The notes under the pieces were generated by a model. That model saw only the letters and a program-made list of their open reading frames with translations. It searched no databases and had not been told where the DNA came from. From positions 1 through 62,541 of the forward strand of contig JALONS010000009.1 in NCBI GenBank assembly GCA_025454855.1: DNA of 62,541 nucleotides. Reading direction: 5' to 3'. The position numbers and the translations under genes were made by a program. Position 1 is the first letter of the stretch, and each line of letters opens with the position of its first letter. Positions 1 to 9,499 of the stretch are shown in pieces. Source of the stretch: Arcicella sp. Its GTDB lineage: Bacteria > Bacteroidota > Bacteroidia > Cytophagales > Spirosomataceae.

Positions 1-43
1 ACAAACCTATATTTTAACCTCGATAATATTATCATCACAACCC

Positions 44-3000
44 ATGAAAAAAATTAACACACTGATATTATTTTTAACCTTAGCGTGTGCATCTGCCCAA
101 GCACAGAAATTTTTTGCTACAACTTTCGATAAACTCCCCCAAAACTTTCATTTTTACCCCCGCAACGACCAAAACGAGGCTGTTGTACCCATTTCTGGAA
201 AAATAGAAGAAACAGGGTGGGATTATTTTTCGGTACAAATATTTAGAAACAAAACGCAAATTGGTTATCAAAAAGCAGCGATTGTTTACAGTAATAATGT
301 GGGGAGATTCTCTTTTTCTTCCCTAAAAATTAAATCAGAAAAAGCAGAATATGATTTTAAAATATACGCCGTCAAGGGGAAGGATTCATTAAATGTAGTG
401 AATCGTGAAAGTATCATTGCGGGTGATGTGTATGTAATTTCGGGACAGTCTAATGCCACGGCTTTTTTTCAAGATACTCGCACGAATGTTTTTTGCAGGA
501 CTTTCGGAAAAATCACAGGAACTTTTAATACCGAAGTCTATAACGCAGCGGATACTTTATGGACGCTTTCTAATAAAGACCCTTACTTACAAGGTGTTGG
601 AGCTACGGGTTACGAAATCCAGCAGATTCTTTTAGATAAATATGGCGTTCCAACGTGCATGATTAACGGAGGTTTTAATTTTTCGTCGATGAAACAGCAC
701 GCCACCCGAACTGCCAATAATCCAGCTGATTTGAATAATGGTTACGGACGAATGATTTATCGTTTGCAGAAAGCAGGATTACTATCTGCCGTGAAAGGTT
801 TTATTTACCGTCAGGGAGAATCAGAAGCCTACGGAGAAGGGACAGACTGGGGTGGAAATTTTGACGTTTATTATAAAAATCTAAAAACGGATATGCCTAA
901 TATTCGTCAAATATACCTCTTTCAGATTGATGTAATTGGTTATACGTTATTACCCCAAGCTCCGCAAGTACGTGATATTCAACGCAGAATGGCAGATAAA
1001 TATCCTGATATTCAAGTGCTTGCTTCGGTTGGTACGGAAGTTTTTGATGGGCTTCACTACGACCAAGCTGGGTATCGACAAAGTGGGCAGGAAGTAGCCC
1101 GTTTGATTGGGAGAGATTTTTACGGTTCAACTGATACGGATAATATCAATGCCCCCGCTTTGAAAAAGGTTTACTTTTCAAAAAAAGATAAAACAGAAAT
1201 TACGATGGTGTTTGATAAAGACCAAGTGCTATCTTGGACGGAACAAACCCGAAGCCTTTTAATGAGAAATCAGTTTTATTTAGATTACAGAAACGGGGTG
1301 GTTGCCTCGGGTATCGCTAAAGATAACCAAGTGATTTTGACATTAAACAATGCTTCTTCCGCAACCCTTATTTCGTATTTACCTCCTTTTATTGACAACA
1401 ATAGTCCAGATTATCCCTATACAGGTCCTTACATTAAAAATAAACGTGGGATGCGGGCTTTAACCTTCCATGAGGTGAAAATTGATGCTTTTGAATCTAA
1501 TTTACCAGTGCCTTCGGTTAGTTTTAGTAAAATTCCTCAGACCTTGCAACTTTTCCCACGGAACGCCAAAAATGAAGCTACTGTAACCATCAATGGAAGA
1601 ATTACTACCCCTGATTATACCAATTTATCGCTTGTAGTTTCACGAAATAACGTAACGTCAAAATATTATAAAACTACGCTGAGTTACGTTAATAGTGCGG
1701 CATCTTTCGGGTTTTCTCATACCATTAAAGCGGAGTTAGCCAATTATACGTTTCGTCTCTATGCCATCAAAGGAGCTGATTCTGTATTGGTTACGTCCCG
1801 TGAAAATATCGTTGCGGGTGATGTGTACGTCATCAACGGGCAGTCGAATGCACTGGCTTGGGGTGTTTCTGCTACTTTCCCGAATTCGGATTATCGAAAT
1901 GAATATTGTAGAACATTTGGAAAAACACAGGGTAATAATTCATTTATCACGGTAGCGGATACTACGTGGGCGTTATCGAATACCTCTAAACCCTACGTAG
2001 GTGTTTGGGGGATAGAATTACAGAAAAGCATAGTAGAAAAATACGGGATTCCTACGTGCTTCCTGAATGAAGCCGTGAATGCCACTACGATAACGGAGCA
2101 TAACGCTCGGGATGCCAATAATCCCAGTAATGTGGCTAATATTTACGGGCGATTATTGTATCGAGCCAAGAAAGCAGGCGTAGCCGATAACATTAAAGGA
2201 TTTTTTTACTGGCAGGGAGAAGCCGAAGCCTTTGATAAACCCCTGACTTGGAAGACCGAATTTGATAAATTGTACAACTTCTGGAAAATAGATTATCCTT
2301 CGGTGGAGAAGTTTTACATTTTTCAAATCAATATTGTGGGGGCAGCCAATCCAGACGCAGGAGAATTACGTGATTTTCAGCGACAAATTAAGAAAAATTA
2401 TCCCAAAACCGAAGTGATGGCAACGGTTGGTAATTCGGGGTATGATGGCACCCATTATTCGGTTGATGGTTATAAAAAAGTGGCTTCGGAAGTATTCAGA
2501 TTACTTGCCCGTGATTTTTATGGTTCGATTGATACTGTCCAAATTACATCACCCAACGTACAAAAAATATACTATTCAACCCTTGCTAAAGATGAAATAA
2601 CCATTCTGTTTGAGCCAAATCAAAAGATGGTTTGGACGGCTGATTCTTCGTACCGACAAGACGATGGAACGCTCAGAAAGTATTTCATGAAAGATTATAT
2701 TTATTTGAATAATACTACCGATAAAGTGGTTTCGGGTACGGCAGAAGGTAACAAAGTAACGCTAAAAACTACGGGATTCACTGCTAATCAAACGCTTACG
2801 TATTTACCTCCTCATTTTCCGATGAATTATGCAGTTGATTTGAGAGGTATTTTTGGTGGACCTTTTCTGAAAAATCAACGAGGAGTCCATGCTTTTTCCT
2901 TTTACAAACAAGCTATTGCTGACCCTTTGGGTTCGCCAACGCTGACGGCTAAGGTGAAAACTGCCACTTCCGTTGAATTAACTTGGAAAGAAGTGGCGGC

Positions 3001-4261
3001 TGCCACGAGTTATGTATTGGAAATCAAAGACTTAAAGACCGATAAATTCACTTTTATTCAAAGTTTTGCGAAGGGAATTGTTTCCTTTGTCAGTGATAAT
3101 TTATTAGGTAGTACCACTTATACGTTTAGAATCAAGGCTGTTTCTGACAAAGTGGAGTCTGAATACGCCAGTGTACAAGTACAGACTCCCAAAGCATTAG
3201 ATACGCCCACCGTAACGGGAACGGGTACATTTGTGGATGCGATAAAAATTTCGTGGAATGCCATTCCCGAAGCCATTAATTACATCATTGAGCGAAAAAA
3301 TAATCAAACGAACGCTTTTGAACAACTTGCCAGATTAGGTGCTAATAATTTAGAATATCAGGATAAGGGATTGATTGACAATACTTTATATACTTATCGT
3401 GTAAAAGCCATTGGTACATTTACAGAATCAGCCTTTGCGGAGGTGCAGGTAAAAACCTTATCTTTCCTTCAGAATTCAGATATTACCGTAACGCCTTTGT
3501 ACTATAATGCTATACAAATCAATTGGAAGGCGGTTTCGGGTGCTACTTTTTATGTTTTAGAGCGAAAAGTCAATAATTTAGATTTCCGTAATTGGGGTAC
3601 TTTTGAAGCTGCCGTTTTATCGTTTACGGATAAAGATTTACAACCTAATACTATTTATACATATCGTGTAAAAGCCATTTCTGATAAAAGTGAGTCGCCA
3701 TTTGTAACGGCAGAATCCAGAACGCCCGCTAAATTATTAACGCCCGAAATTACGGTTACGCCCACTTCGTTTGATGCCTTGAAACTGACTTGGAAAATTG
3801 TTCCGAACAGTACCCAATATCTCATAGAAAGAAAACTGACCGAAGCGGAGGAGTACAAAGAATTGACTAAACTGGATGTTACAAAAGTTGAGTTCATCGA
3901 CACACCCCTAAAAGAAAAAACAATGTATTTTTATCGTTTCAGAGCTTTGGGTGATAAAACAGAATCCGACGTTGTGACTCTGAGAGGAACAACCGCTACT
4001 ATTTTAGAAAACGAAAAGGAGATATCAGGAGATTTTTCGGTTTATCCGAATCCAGCCCAAACGCAAATAACCTTACAATTTTCACAGCCCATTTCAGGAA
4101 ATATTAGTTTGACTGACTTTAGAGGTTTTGAAGTTTTTTCGGAAGAGGTACGAAAAACCAATCAATTTGTAATGCCACTATCCCCTTTGTTACGTGGTAT
4201 TTATATAGTGAACGTTAAAAATGAATTAGGAACATTTACCAAAAAAATTGTGGTAGAATAG
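44..4261 (+). CDS. secreted two-domain sialate-O-acetylesterase-like protein with FnIII repeats and T9SS sorting domain
   Basis: A 1405-residue multidomain exported protein. A signal peptide covers about residues 1-20. Two homologous modules follow, each an Ig-like segment plus an SGNH/sialate acetylesterase-type (SASA, DUF303) domain. The nucleophile blocks are GDVYVISGQSNA (Ser136) and GDVYVINGQSNA (Ser601); the matching His blocks are FDGLHYDQAG (His338) and YDGTHYSVDG (His804). About four fibronectin type III repeats occupy roughly 960-1330. The last 70 or so residues (SVYPNPAQTQITL ... GIYIVNVKNELGTFTKKIVV) form a type A T9SS C-terminal sorting domain, so the protein is probably secreted or anchored at the cell surface. 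It likely de-O-acetylates polysaccharide or sialic acid; the substrate cannot be read. It stands alone, convergent with truA. Confidence 0.88.
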   Translation: MKKINTLILFLTLACASAQAQKFFATTFDKLPQNFHFYPRNDQNEAVVPISGKIEETGWDYFSVQIFRNKTQIGYQKAAIVYSNNVGRFSFSSLKIKSEKAEYDFKIYAVKGKDSLNVVNRESIIAGDVYVISGQSNATAFFQDTRTNVFCRTFGKITGTFNTEVYNAADTLWTLSNKDPYLQGVGATGYEIQQILLDKYGVPTCMINGGFNFSSMKQHATRTANNPADLNNGYGRMIYRLQKAGLLSAVKGFIYRQGESEAYGEGTDWGGNFDVYYKNLKTDMPNIRQIYLFQIDVIGYTLLPQAPQVRDIQRRMADKYPDIQVLASVGTEVFDGLHYDQAGYRQSGQEVARLIGRDFYGSTDTDNINAPALKKVYFSKKDKTEITMVFDKDQVLSWTEQTRSLLMRNQFYLDYRNGVVASGIAKDNQVILTLNNASSATLISYLPPFIDNNSPDYPYTGPYIKNKRGMRALTFHEVKIDAFESNLPVPSVSFSKIPQTLQLFPRNAKNEATVTINGRITTPDYTNLSLVVSRNNVTSKYYKTTLSYVNSAASFGFSHTIKAELANYTFRLYAIKGADSVLVTSRENIVAGDVYVINGQSNALAWGVSATFPNSDYRNEYCRTFGKTQGNNSFITVADTTWALSNTSKPYVGVWGIELQKSIVEKYGIPTCFLNEAVNATTITEHNARDANNPSNVANIYGRLLYRAKKAGVADNIKGFFYWQGEAEAFDKPLTWKTEFDKLYNFWKIDYPSVEKFYIFQINIVGAANPDAGELRDFQRQIKKNYPKTEVMATVGNSGYDGTHYSVDGYKKVASEVFRLLARDFYGSIDTVQITSPNVQKIYYSTLAKDEITILFEPNQKMVWTADSSYRQDDGTLRKYFMKDYIYLNNTTDKVVSGTAEGNKVTLKTTGFTANQTLTYLPPHFPMNYAVDLRGIFGGPFLKNQRGVHAFSFYKQAIADPLGSPTLTAKVKTATSVELTWKEVAAATSYVLEIKDLKTDKFTFIQSFAKGIVSFVSDNLLGSTTYTFRIKAVSDKVESEYASVQVQTPKALDTPTVTGTGTFVDAIKISWNAIPEAINYIIERKNNQTNAFEQLARLGANNLEYQDKGLIDNTLYTYRVKAIGTFTESAFAEVQVKTLSFLQNSDITVTPLYYNAIQINWKAVSGATFYVLERKVNNLDFRNWGTFEAAVLSFTDKDLQPNTIYTYRVKAISDKSESPFVTAESRTPAKLLTPEITVTPTSFDALKLTWKIVPNSTQYLIERKLTEAEEYKELTKLDVTKVEFIDTPLKEKTMYFYRFRALGDKTESDVVTLRGTTATILENEKEISGDFSVYPNPAQTQITLQFSQPISGNISLTDFRGFEVFSEEVRKTNQFVMPLSPLLRGIYIVNVKNELGTFTKKIVVE

Positions 4262-4342
4262 CCTAAATATCTAAGTTTTAAGCGTAAGATTCAAACAATT
4301 TACTTGTTCGCCTTCTCGTACATCGCTTTTCGCTTGGTAGAA

Positions 4343-5074
4343 TCAATAATTCACTTCCATTAAAAATAAACCCTCAGCAGGAACTGACCTTCCTGCTTTT
4401 TTTCGGTCTTTTGAAATAATAATTTGCTCGAAATCCTGTACAGTTAATCTTCCTAAACCCACTTCAATGAGTGTTCCCACCACAGTACGCACCATACCCC
4501 GTAAAAAACGATTGGCTTTAATATGAAAGACGATTAGTCCTTCTTGGGTTTGTTCCCAGCGGGCTTCAGTAATGGTACAATTAAAAGTAAAAACCTGCGT
4601 ATTGACTTTGCTAAATGCTTCAAAATCAATGTGCTGAAATAAATATTGACAAGCCTTATTCATCAAGTCAATGTCTAAAGTCTGATTGAAATGATAACAT
4701 AACCCTTTTTGAAAAGGATTTTTTAAAGCTGAGATACGGTATTCATATTTGCGAGAAGTGGCTTCAAATCTTGAATGGTAGTCAGGCTCTACGGCAAAAA
4801 TTTGTTTGATGGTGATGTCATAAGGTAAAACTTTATTCATTCTGTACACCAAATTAGCGGTATCATCAATGACTTTCTCTAAATCAAAATGTGCCATTTG
4901 TTGCATAGCATGAACCCCCGTATCAGTTCTGCTACTACCCGTTATTTCAACAGATTGATGCAGCAAAAGACTCAGTGCTTTTTCGATTTCGCCTTGTATT
5001 GTATTAGCATTTTCTTGGATTTGCCAACCACAGTAATTTGTCCCTTTGTAGGCACATTCAATGAAATATCTCAT
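4343..5074 (-). CDS. truA: tRNA pseudouridine(38-40) synthase TruA
   Basis: A 243-residue TruA-family enzyme converting uridines 38-40 in the tRNA anticodon arm to pseudouridine in the cytoplasm. The catalytic aspartate lies in GSSRTDTGVHA near residue 52. The N-terminal CAYKGTNYCGWQIQ and the later RFLRGMVRTVVGTL blocks are family hallmarks. The length is normal for the family. It is convergent with the secreted esterase, and only about 80 bp separate the two stop codons. No operon partner is evident. Confidence 0.96.
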   Translation of the reverse strand: MRYFIECAYKGTNYCGWQIQENANTIQGEIEKALSLLLHQSVEITGSSRTDTGVHAMQQMAHFDLEKVIDDTANLVYRMNKVLPYDITIKQIFAVEPDYHSRFEATSRKYEYRISALKNPFQKGLCYHFNQTLDIDLMNKACQYLFQHIDFEAFSKVNTQVFTFNCTITEARWEQTQEGLIVFHIKANRFLRGMVRTVVGTLIEVGLGRLTVQDFEQIIISKDRKKAGRSVPAEGLFLMEVNY

Positions 5075-5163
5075 TTATAACTTGAAAAGAAACCGTTTAT
5101 ACATTTTACATACAAAAAGAGGTCATACACAATTAAAAACTTATCATTTGTCAATAAATTTAT

Positions 5164-5235
5164 TATTTTTGTGCATGAAAACTATTCTTCTTAAAACAAG
5201 ATTAGTAGTCAAATAATAGCAAGAAGCAATACAGC
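5164..5235 (+). other. candidate short transcript or 13-codon leader
   Basis: A Bacteroidota-type -7 element TATTTTTG (5164-5171) stands just before an ATG at 5174 that opens a 13-codon reading frame (MKTILLKTRLVVK, stop at 5213). The strong bidirectional terminator at 5236-5265 follows about 20 bases later. Together these could form an independent transcript of about 90 nt. The -33 TTTG at 5147-5150 is too close (13-bp spacer) for a canonical promoter, so the call is tentative. Confidence 0.25.
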
Positions 5236-5265
5236 AAAAAAGCCAGATTTTTATCTGGCTTTTTT
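5236..5265. terminator. bidirectional intrinsic terminator
   Basis: Perfect 13-bp stem AAAAAAGCCAGAT / ATCTGGCTTTTTT with a TTTT loop and T-runs on both strands. It ends the minus-strand YebC gene and any plus-strand transcript from the 5164 element. Confidence 0.9.
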
Positions 5266-5283
5266 CTTTTCACTTCTATACGT

Positions 5284-6000
5284 TTATCTCATGTTATGAT
5301 ACACGTTTTGTACATCATCATCTTCTTCCAAACGTTCAATTAATTTTTCAACATCCGCCATTTGCTCTTCGGTTAATTCTTTGGTATCGTTCGGGATGCG
5401 TTCAAAATCAGCTCCTAATAGTTCGAGTCCTTTTTCTTCCAACACTTTTTGTAGAGAACCATAAGCCGTAAATTCACCGTAAATATTGATTTGATTACTT
5501 TCTAAATCCAAAAATACTTCGTCGGCACCGTAGTCAATGAGTTCAAACTCTAATTCTTCTACATCTAAATCTGCCGTTTTGGCAATTTTAAAAACACATT
5601 TACGGTCAAAGATGAAATCTAACATTCCCGTTGTTCCGATTGAACCACCACATTTAGTAAAGTGACTTCTGATATTGGCAATACTTCTGTTGGTGTTATC
5701 GGTAGTACATTCCACCAAAACGGCAATACCATGAGCTGCATATCCTTCGTAAACGATTTCTTTATAATCTTCTTGGTCTTTAGAAGAAGCCTTTTTGATA
5801 GCACGTTCTACATTATCTTTGGGCATATTTACCGCCTTAGCATTCTGGATAATGGCTCTCAAACGTGAATTTGAGTTGGGGTCTGGTCCACCAGCTTTCA
5901 CGGCAATAACTATATCTTTACCAATTTTGGTAAAAGTTTTTGCCATCATTCCCCATCTTTTAAATTTTCTTGCTTTTCTAAATTCAAATGCTCTTCCCAT
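5284..6000 (-). CDS. YebC/PmpR/TACO1 family regulatory protein
   Basis: A 238-residue member of the YebC family. The family is described both as DNA-binding regulators and, more recently, as translation factors that relieve stalling at proline runs. The N-terminus MGRAFEFRKARKFKRW is typical of the Bacteroidota version; AGGPDPNSNSRLRAIIQNAK and KDNVERAIKKAS are family hallmark blocks. The full length is present. It is a single gene with its own terminator downstream. Confidence 0.95.
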   Translation of the reverse strand: MGRAFEFRKARKFKRWGMMAKTFTKIGKDIVIAVKAGGPDPNSNSRLRAIIQNAKAVNMPKDNVERAIKKASSKDQEDYKEIVYEGYAAHGIAVLVECTTDNTNRSIANIRSHFTKCGGSIGTTGMLDFIFDRKCVFKIAKTADLDVEELEFELIDYGADEVFLDLESNQINIYGEFTAYGSLQKVLEEKGLELLGADFERIPNDTKELTEEQMADVEKLIERLEEDDDVQNVYHNMR

Positions 6001-6084
6001 GATTTACTTATTAGTGATGTTTCAGTGCTTTTTCAACTTTTTGCAAAGGTAAAAATTAATCCTTTTTTTAGCAAAAACTTAAAC

Positions 6085-6111
6085 AAAAAGCCCACTGAAA
6101 GCGGGCTTTTT
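6085..6111 (-). terminator. intrinsic terminator
   Basis: Stem AAAAAGCCC / GGGCTTTTT with a 9-nt loop, placed after the stop of the minus-strand NTF2-like gene. The T-run on the minus strand comes from the A-run at 6085-6089. Confidence 0.8.
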
Positions 6112-6164
6112 GTCTGATATTGTAAAATATTATTGAAGTATTTACTACATTCAAGTGGTTGAAT

Positions 6165-6710
6165 CTACCAGCCGTCATCTGCTTTTGGCTTTACATTAGC
6201 AGTTGATTTTTTGGGAGCAGCCTTAGCGGGAGCGTTGGCCACGGTGGCTGGGGCAGTGGCTCCGCCCATTCCTTTTACTTGAGCATCTAAATCGGCACGA
6301 CTAAACACACGGCTCACAATTTTCCATTCGTTACCAAATTTCAGCATACTTAGTAAGTCAATGTATTTAAAATCACCGAATTGTAATTCAACTGTTGCTA
6401 ATCCTGAAACACCTACGTATGAATAAGATACTAATTTGGTAGAGCCTCCTTTGGTCTGAATACCACCTGCGGGCATCGAACCCACAAATTTAGCTACTGG
6501 AATATCTTGGATTGCTCCTGCGGCACTCACCGTTCTGAGCATAGCAGTAGGGTGAAATGCTTGGTTAAGCAAAGCGGCATCGCCTTTTAATACCCCATTG
6601 AGGTAATTATTAACGCATAGTTTTACGGCTTCATCTTCCGACTGTGCTTTGACTGAGATGATACTCGTCGAGATAAAAAACAAAAAGAGGATAATTTTGG
6701 AAATCTTCAT
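6165..6710 (-). CDS. exported NTF2-like (lumazine-binding-type) protein
   Basis: A 181-residue protein with a clear signal peptide (about residues 1-22, ending VKAQ). Residues 25-140 resemble the NTF2-like superfamily, particularly the putative lumazine-binding group: an N-terminal helix with NYLNGVLKGDAALLNQAFHP and a closing strand NEWKIVSRVFSRAD. The C-terminal tail of about 40 residues is Ala/Pro/Lys-rich and low complexity. Members are small periplasmic proteins, often without a proven enzyme activity. The function here is unknown. Confidence 0.8.
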   Translation of the reverse strand: MKISKIILFLFFISTSIISVKAQSEDEAVKLCVNNYLNGVLKGDAALLNQAFHPTAMLRTVSAAGAIQDIPVAKFVGSMPAGGIQTKGGSTKLVSYSYVGVSGLATVELQFGDFKYIDLLSMLKFGNEWKIVSRVFSRADLDAQVKGMGGATAPATVANAPAKAAPKKSTANVKPKADDGW

Positions 6711-6802
6711 GGCTGATTGTTTTTAGGTTTTGTACCTAAAATTAGTATTTTTTTGTGATTTAACGATTTATTGACAATTTTTATTATTTGATGATGGATT
6801 TA

Positions 6803-6874
6803 GTGATTGAGTGAATGGTGATTGAGTGATTACTATCAGTCCGATAATTACTCAATCATCATTCACTCAATCAC
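6803..6874. repeat. 29-bp-arm inverted repeat built of GTGATTGAGTGA units
   Basis: The left arm at 6803-6831 and right arm at 6846-6874 are reverse complements apart from two positions. The arms contain GTGATTGAGTGA-like words. As RNA this is a very long hairpin with a loop of about 14 nt. It lies between the serine hydrolase stop and the next minus-strand gene, so it may end transcription or protect a 3' end, although no U-run follows. Confidence 0.75.
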
Positions 6875-6881
6875 CAATAAA

Positions 6882-8114
6882 CTATTCTCCTTCCAGTTCT
6901 TCGGGTAGTCCTTCGCCACTCATGAAATACCATGCTTTTTCTGGGTAAAGGATAGATTGTGCCACTTTTATTCTGCCGAGGGCATGATTAGCCACGTTTT
7001 GTAAAATAATGATGGAAGAATTATCCCGCTGGTTGTGCATATAATAATTTTTGAAACCGTGCCACCAACCCGTATGAAAGGTTAGCCACGAACCATCATC
7101 CAATAGTTGTAATCGCCAGCCAAATCCGTAGTTTTTGGTAATCATATTTCTGAAAGTATGGGCAGGTTGAAAAGCCTCTTTTAGCGTACTCATTTTTACT
7201 AACTTCTCAGAATTCAATGCCATATCCCATTTAAACAAATCTTCAACGGTAGAATAAACTCCTTTGTCGCCCGTAGCACCATCAAGATGGTCGAAGGGAA
7301 CTTGCCAAAAACCTCTTCGGCGTGGTGTGTAACCTACTGCCGCACGAGCAACCAAGTCGGTTTTGTTAGGGTCATAAATGAAACTACGAGACATTCCAGC
7401 GGGGGCAAAAAGATTTTTTTGTGCGTATTCTCTAAAGCTCATTCCCGAAAGTTTTTCAACGATATATGCCAATAAAACGTAGTTAGAGTTATTGTAGTTA
7501 AAACGACTATTAGGCATATAATTAATACCAGGGCGGTATTTAGCGAATAAATCCACTATTTGTTCATTTGACATCGGAAATCTTTTATCTACAATTCTAT
7601 CTAAGCAATACACATAATTAGGAATCCCCGAACTATGGGTTAGTAAACTCCTGATGGTAATAGAAGAATCATACGGAAAAGAGGGGATATGTTTATAAAC
7701 AGGGTCATCGTAATTAATTAATCCTTTTTCGTGAAGTTGCATAATGGCAACCGCCGTGAACTGCTTTGAGACCGACGCTAACTGAAATTGAGTTTGTGTA
7801 GTGTTAGTATCTTTTTTGAAAAAGCTGGCATAACCAAAGGCATTTTTATAGATAATTTTCCCGTATTGTGAAACCAAAACGGCTCCGTTGAAACCATTAA
7901 ACTTATGAAGTTTCTTGAAAAAAGTATCTAATTTAATGGCTTTTCTACTGGCTGTTTTGGGGTCAAAAAGCCTTGAAATACTATCATTACGAGCAGAAAC
8001 CCCTGCCGATGTTTCTTCGGAGAGATGACGAGGCTGATGTGAACAAGCAACTACTCCAATGCCTAAAAAGAAACTAACAATAAAAATATATTTGGTAATT
8101 TTCAAAAGTATCAC
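6882..8114 (-). CDS. class C beta-lactamase-fold serine hydrolase lipoprotein
   Basis: A 410-residue protein of the beta-lactamase/PBP4-like serine hydrolase family (esterases, peptidases and true beta-lactamases share this fold). The N-terminal hydrophobic segment ends in a lipobox GVVACS (Cys24), predicting a lipoprotein. The S-x-x-K nucleophile motif is SVSK at 114-117, the tyrosine motif is FNYNNSNY near 207, and HTG (in TFHTGWWHG) is the third motif. The physiological substrate is unknown, and membership does not imply antibiotic resistance. It is divergent from corA. Confidence 0.9.
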   Translation of the reverse strand: MILLKITKYIFIVSFFLGIGVVACSHQPRHLSEETSAGVSARNDSISRLFDPKTASRKAIKLDTFFKKLHKFNGFNGAVLVSQYGKIIYKNAFGYASFFKKDTNTTQTQFQLASVSKQFTAVAIMQLHEKGLINYDDPVYKHIPSFPYDSSITIRSLLTHSSGIPNYVYCLDRIVDKRFPMSNEQIVDLFAKYRPGINYMPNSRFNYNNSNYVLLAYIVEKLSGMSFREYAQKNLFAPAGMSRSFIYDPNKTDLVARAAVGYTPRRRGFWQVPFDHLDGATGDKGVYSTVEDLFKWDMALNSEKLVKMSTLKEAFQPAHTFRNMITKNYGFGWRLQLLDDGSWLTFHTGWWHGFKNYYMHNQRDNSSIIILQNVANHALGRIKVAQSILYPEKAWYFMSGEGLPEELEGE

Positions 8115-8232
8115 GTTTTAATGAGAAGGATTATTGGTGAATAAGTGGTTATTTTATAACGCTAAATTAAACCATGAATTTGATTTTTACCAATCTGTTT
8201 TTAATTTTAAGTATATACTCTCAAACAACAAA

Positions 8233-9273
8233 ATGTTGAAACGCTATAAAATTCAGAATACTAATTTAGGTACTTCACCCGGTACACTTACTTATATTGG
8301 TGAAGAGGTGAAATTTGAAACGAAAGTCTGTTGGACGGAGTATAATAGCGAAATGTGTAAAACATACCAGTTTCCCAAATTGTCTGACTTTACCCTCACA
8401 CTTTCACCAAACAAAATTTATTGGTTAAACGTAGATGGTATTCATGAGCCTAAAGTAATTGAAGCGGTAGGGAAAATATTCAATCTACACGCATTGGTAA
8501 TGGAAGACATTTTGAATACTCAACAAAAACCCAAGTTTGAATATTATGATGACACCCAGCTTTTTGTAACTTTCAAAATGCTTGAATTCAACCCTTACAC
8601 TCGTGAGGTAGAGGTAGAGCATCTGAGTTTTATTTTGGGTAAAAATTATGTAATTTCTTTTCAGGAAGAACGTAGTAGGGATATTTTTCAAGCTATTCTA
8701 CAACGTTTAGAAACTGCCGCAGGAAAAACCCGGCGAAATGGAGCAGATTATCTATTATATGCACTAATGGATTTGGTGGTTGACAATTATTTTGTGGTAC
8801 TCGAGCAAGTATCTGAAAATATGGAACGCTTAGAGGAGGATATCCTGAATAATGCTAAACAAAAGTCACTGACAGAGCTTTATAATATCAAACGAGAACT
8901 CACCTTGATGAGAAAAGTAGTTTTTCCACTCCGAGAAATGCTCTTTAATCTCATTCGTGAAGAAGCTCCACTGATTACATCTAATACTGTACTGTACCTT
9001 CGTGATGTACATGACCACGTTACGCAAGTAATAGAGACCATTGATTCCTACCGTGAATTAGTAGCATCGTTGATGGATTTGTATCTATCGCAAGCCAGTA
9101 ATAAGATGAATAATGTTATGAAAGTCCTTACTGTAATATCAGTTATTCGGTTATTATTATGTCTGGGGTTTTATGATAATCTTAGTAGTCTTAATGTTGA
9201 TTTATTTCAGAAAAAAAGATTGGCTTTGAAAATTATAATAGGTGGGTATAAAAAAAGAGTACGAACAATATGA
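8233..9273 (+). pseudogene. corA: magnesium/cobalt transporter CorA, disrupted near the C-terminus
   Basis: The ATG at 8233 (MLKRYKIQNTN) fits the family start; an upstream ATG at 8134 would add an unlikely leader. The large cytoplasmic domain is intact up to DLYLSQASNKMNNVMKVLTVISVI (ending about 9147). There the normal sequence should pass through the first membrane helix, the GMN motif and the loop. Instead the frame continues as unrelated residues to a stop at 9273. The expected C-terminus (FGYYYVWGFMII ... YFRKKDWL, stop 9227-9229) is present in another frame from 9146. About 25 residues including GMN are missing and the frame is shifted. Without the pore signature, transport is unlikely. 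A terminator follows at 9253. Confidence 0.85.
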
Positions 9274-9283
9274 TTCGTACCCT
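9253..9283 (+). terminator. intrinsic terminator after corA
   Basis: Stem AAAGAGTACGAA / TTCGTACCCTTT (7 perfect bp GTACGAA at 9259-9265 with TTCGTAC at 9274-9280). It overlaps the out-of-frame tail of the disrupted corA, consistent with the original stop at 9229. Confidence 0.6.
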
Positions 9284-9432
9284 TTGACTTTCAACCTTTC
9301 AAAACACAATTTTTATCATTAAAACGGGTGTTTTATTAATAAAAATTAATTGTACTCAATTATTAAAAAGTAAACTATAAAAATGGTTAATGTTTTACAA
9401 TACAAATTTATGCAAACTTTTTTTTATTTTGC

Positions 9433-9464
9433 AAATTATTTTGCAAATATTTGCAAAATAATTT
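9433..9464. promoter_or_regulatory. 32-bp perfect palindrome, likely operator of the adjacent DeoR regulator
   Basis: The two 16-bp arms (AAATTATTTTGCAAAT and its reverse complement) meet at 9448/9449 and contain TTTGCAAA cores. Extra half-sites lie upstream at 9410-9417 and 9427-9436. The site ends 36 bp before the regulator ATG. A near copy lies at 10249-10270. The position and symmetry suggest autoregulation. Confidence 0.7.
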
Positions 9465-9499
9465 TTTAATGTTATTTACTCCAAATCAATCTCAATTAT

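Noticed and set aside
5147-5150. TTTG as -33 box for the 5164 element
   Set aside because: The spacer is only 13 bp, well short of the usual 19-21.
8134-8232. Upstream ATG as corA start
   Set aside because: It adds a leader unlike CorA proteins; ATG at 8233 fits.
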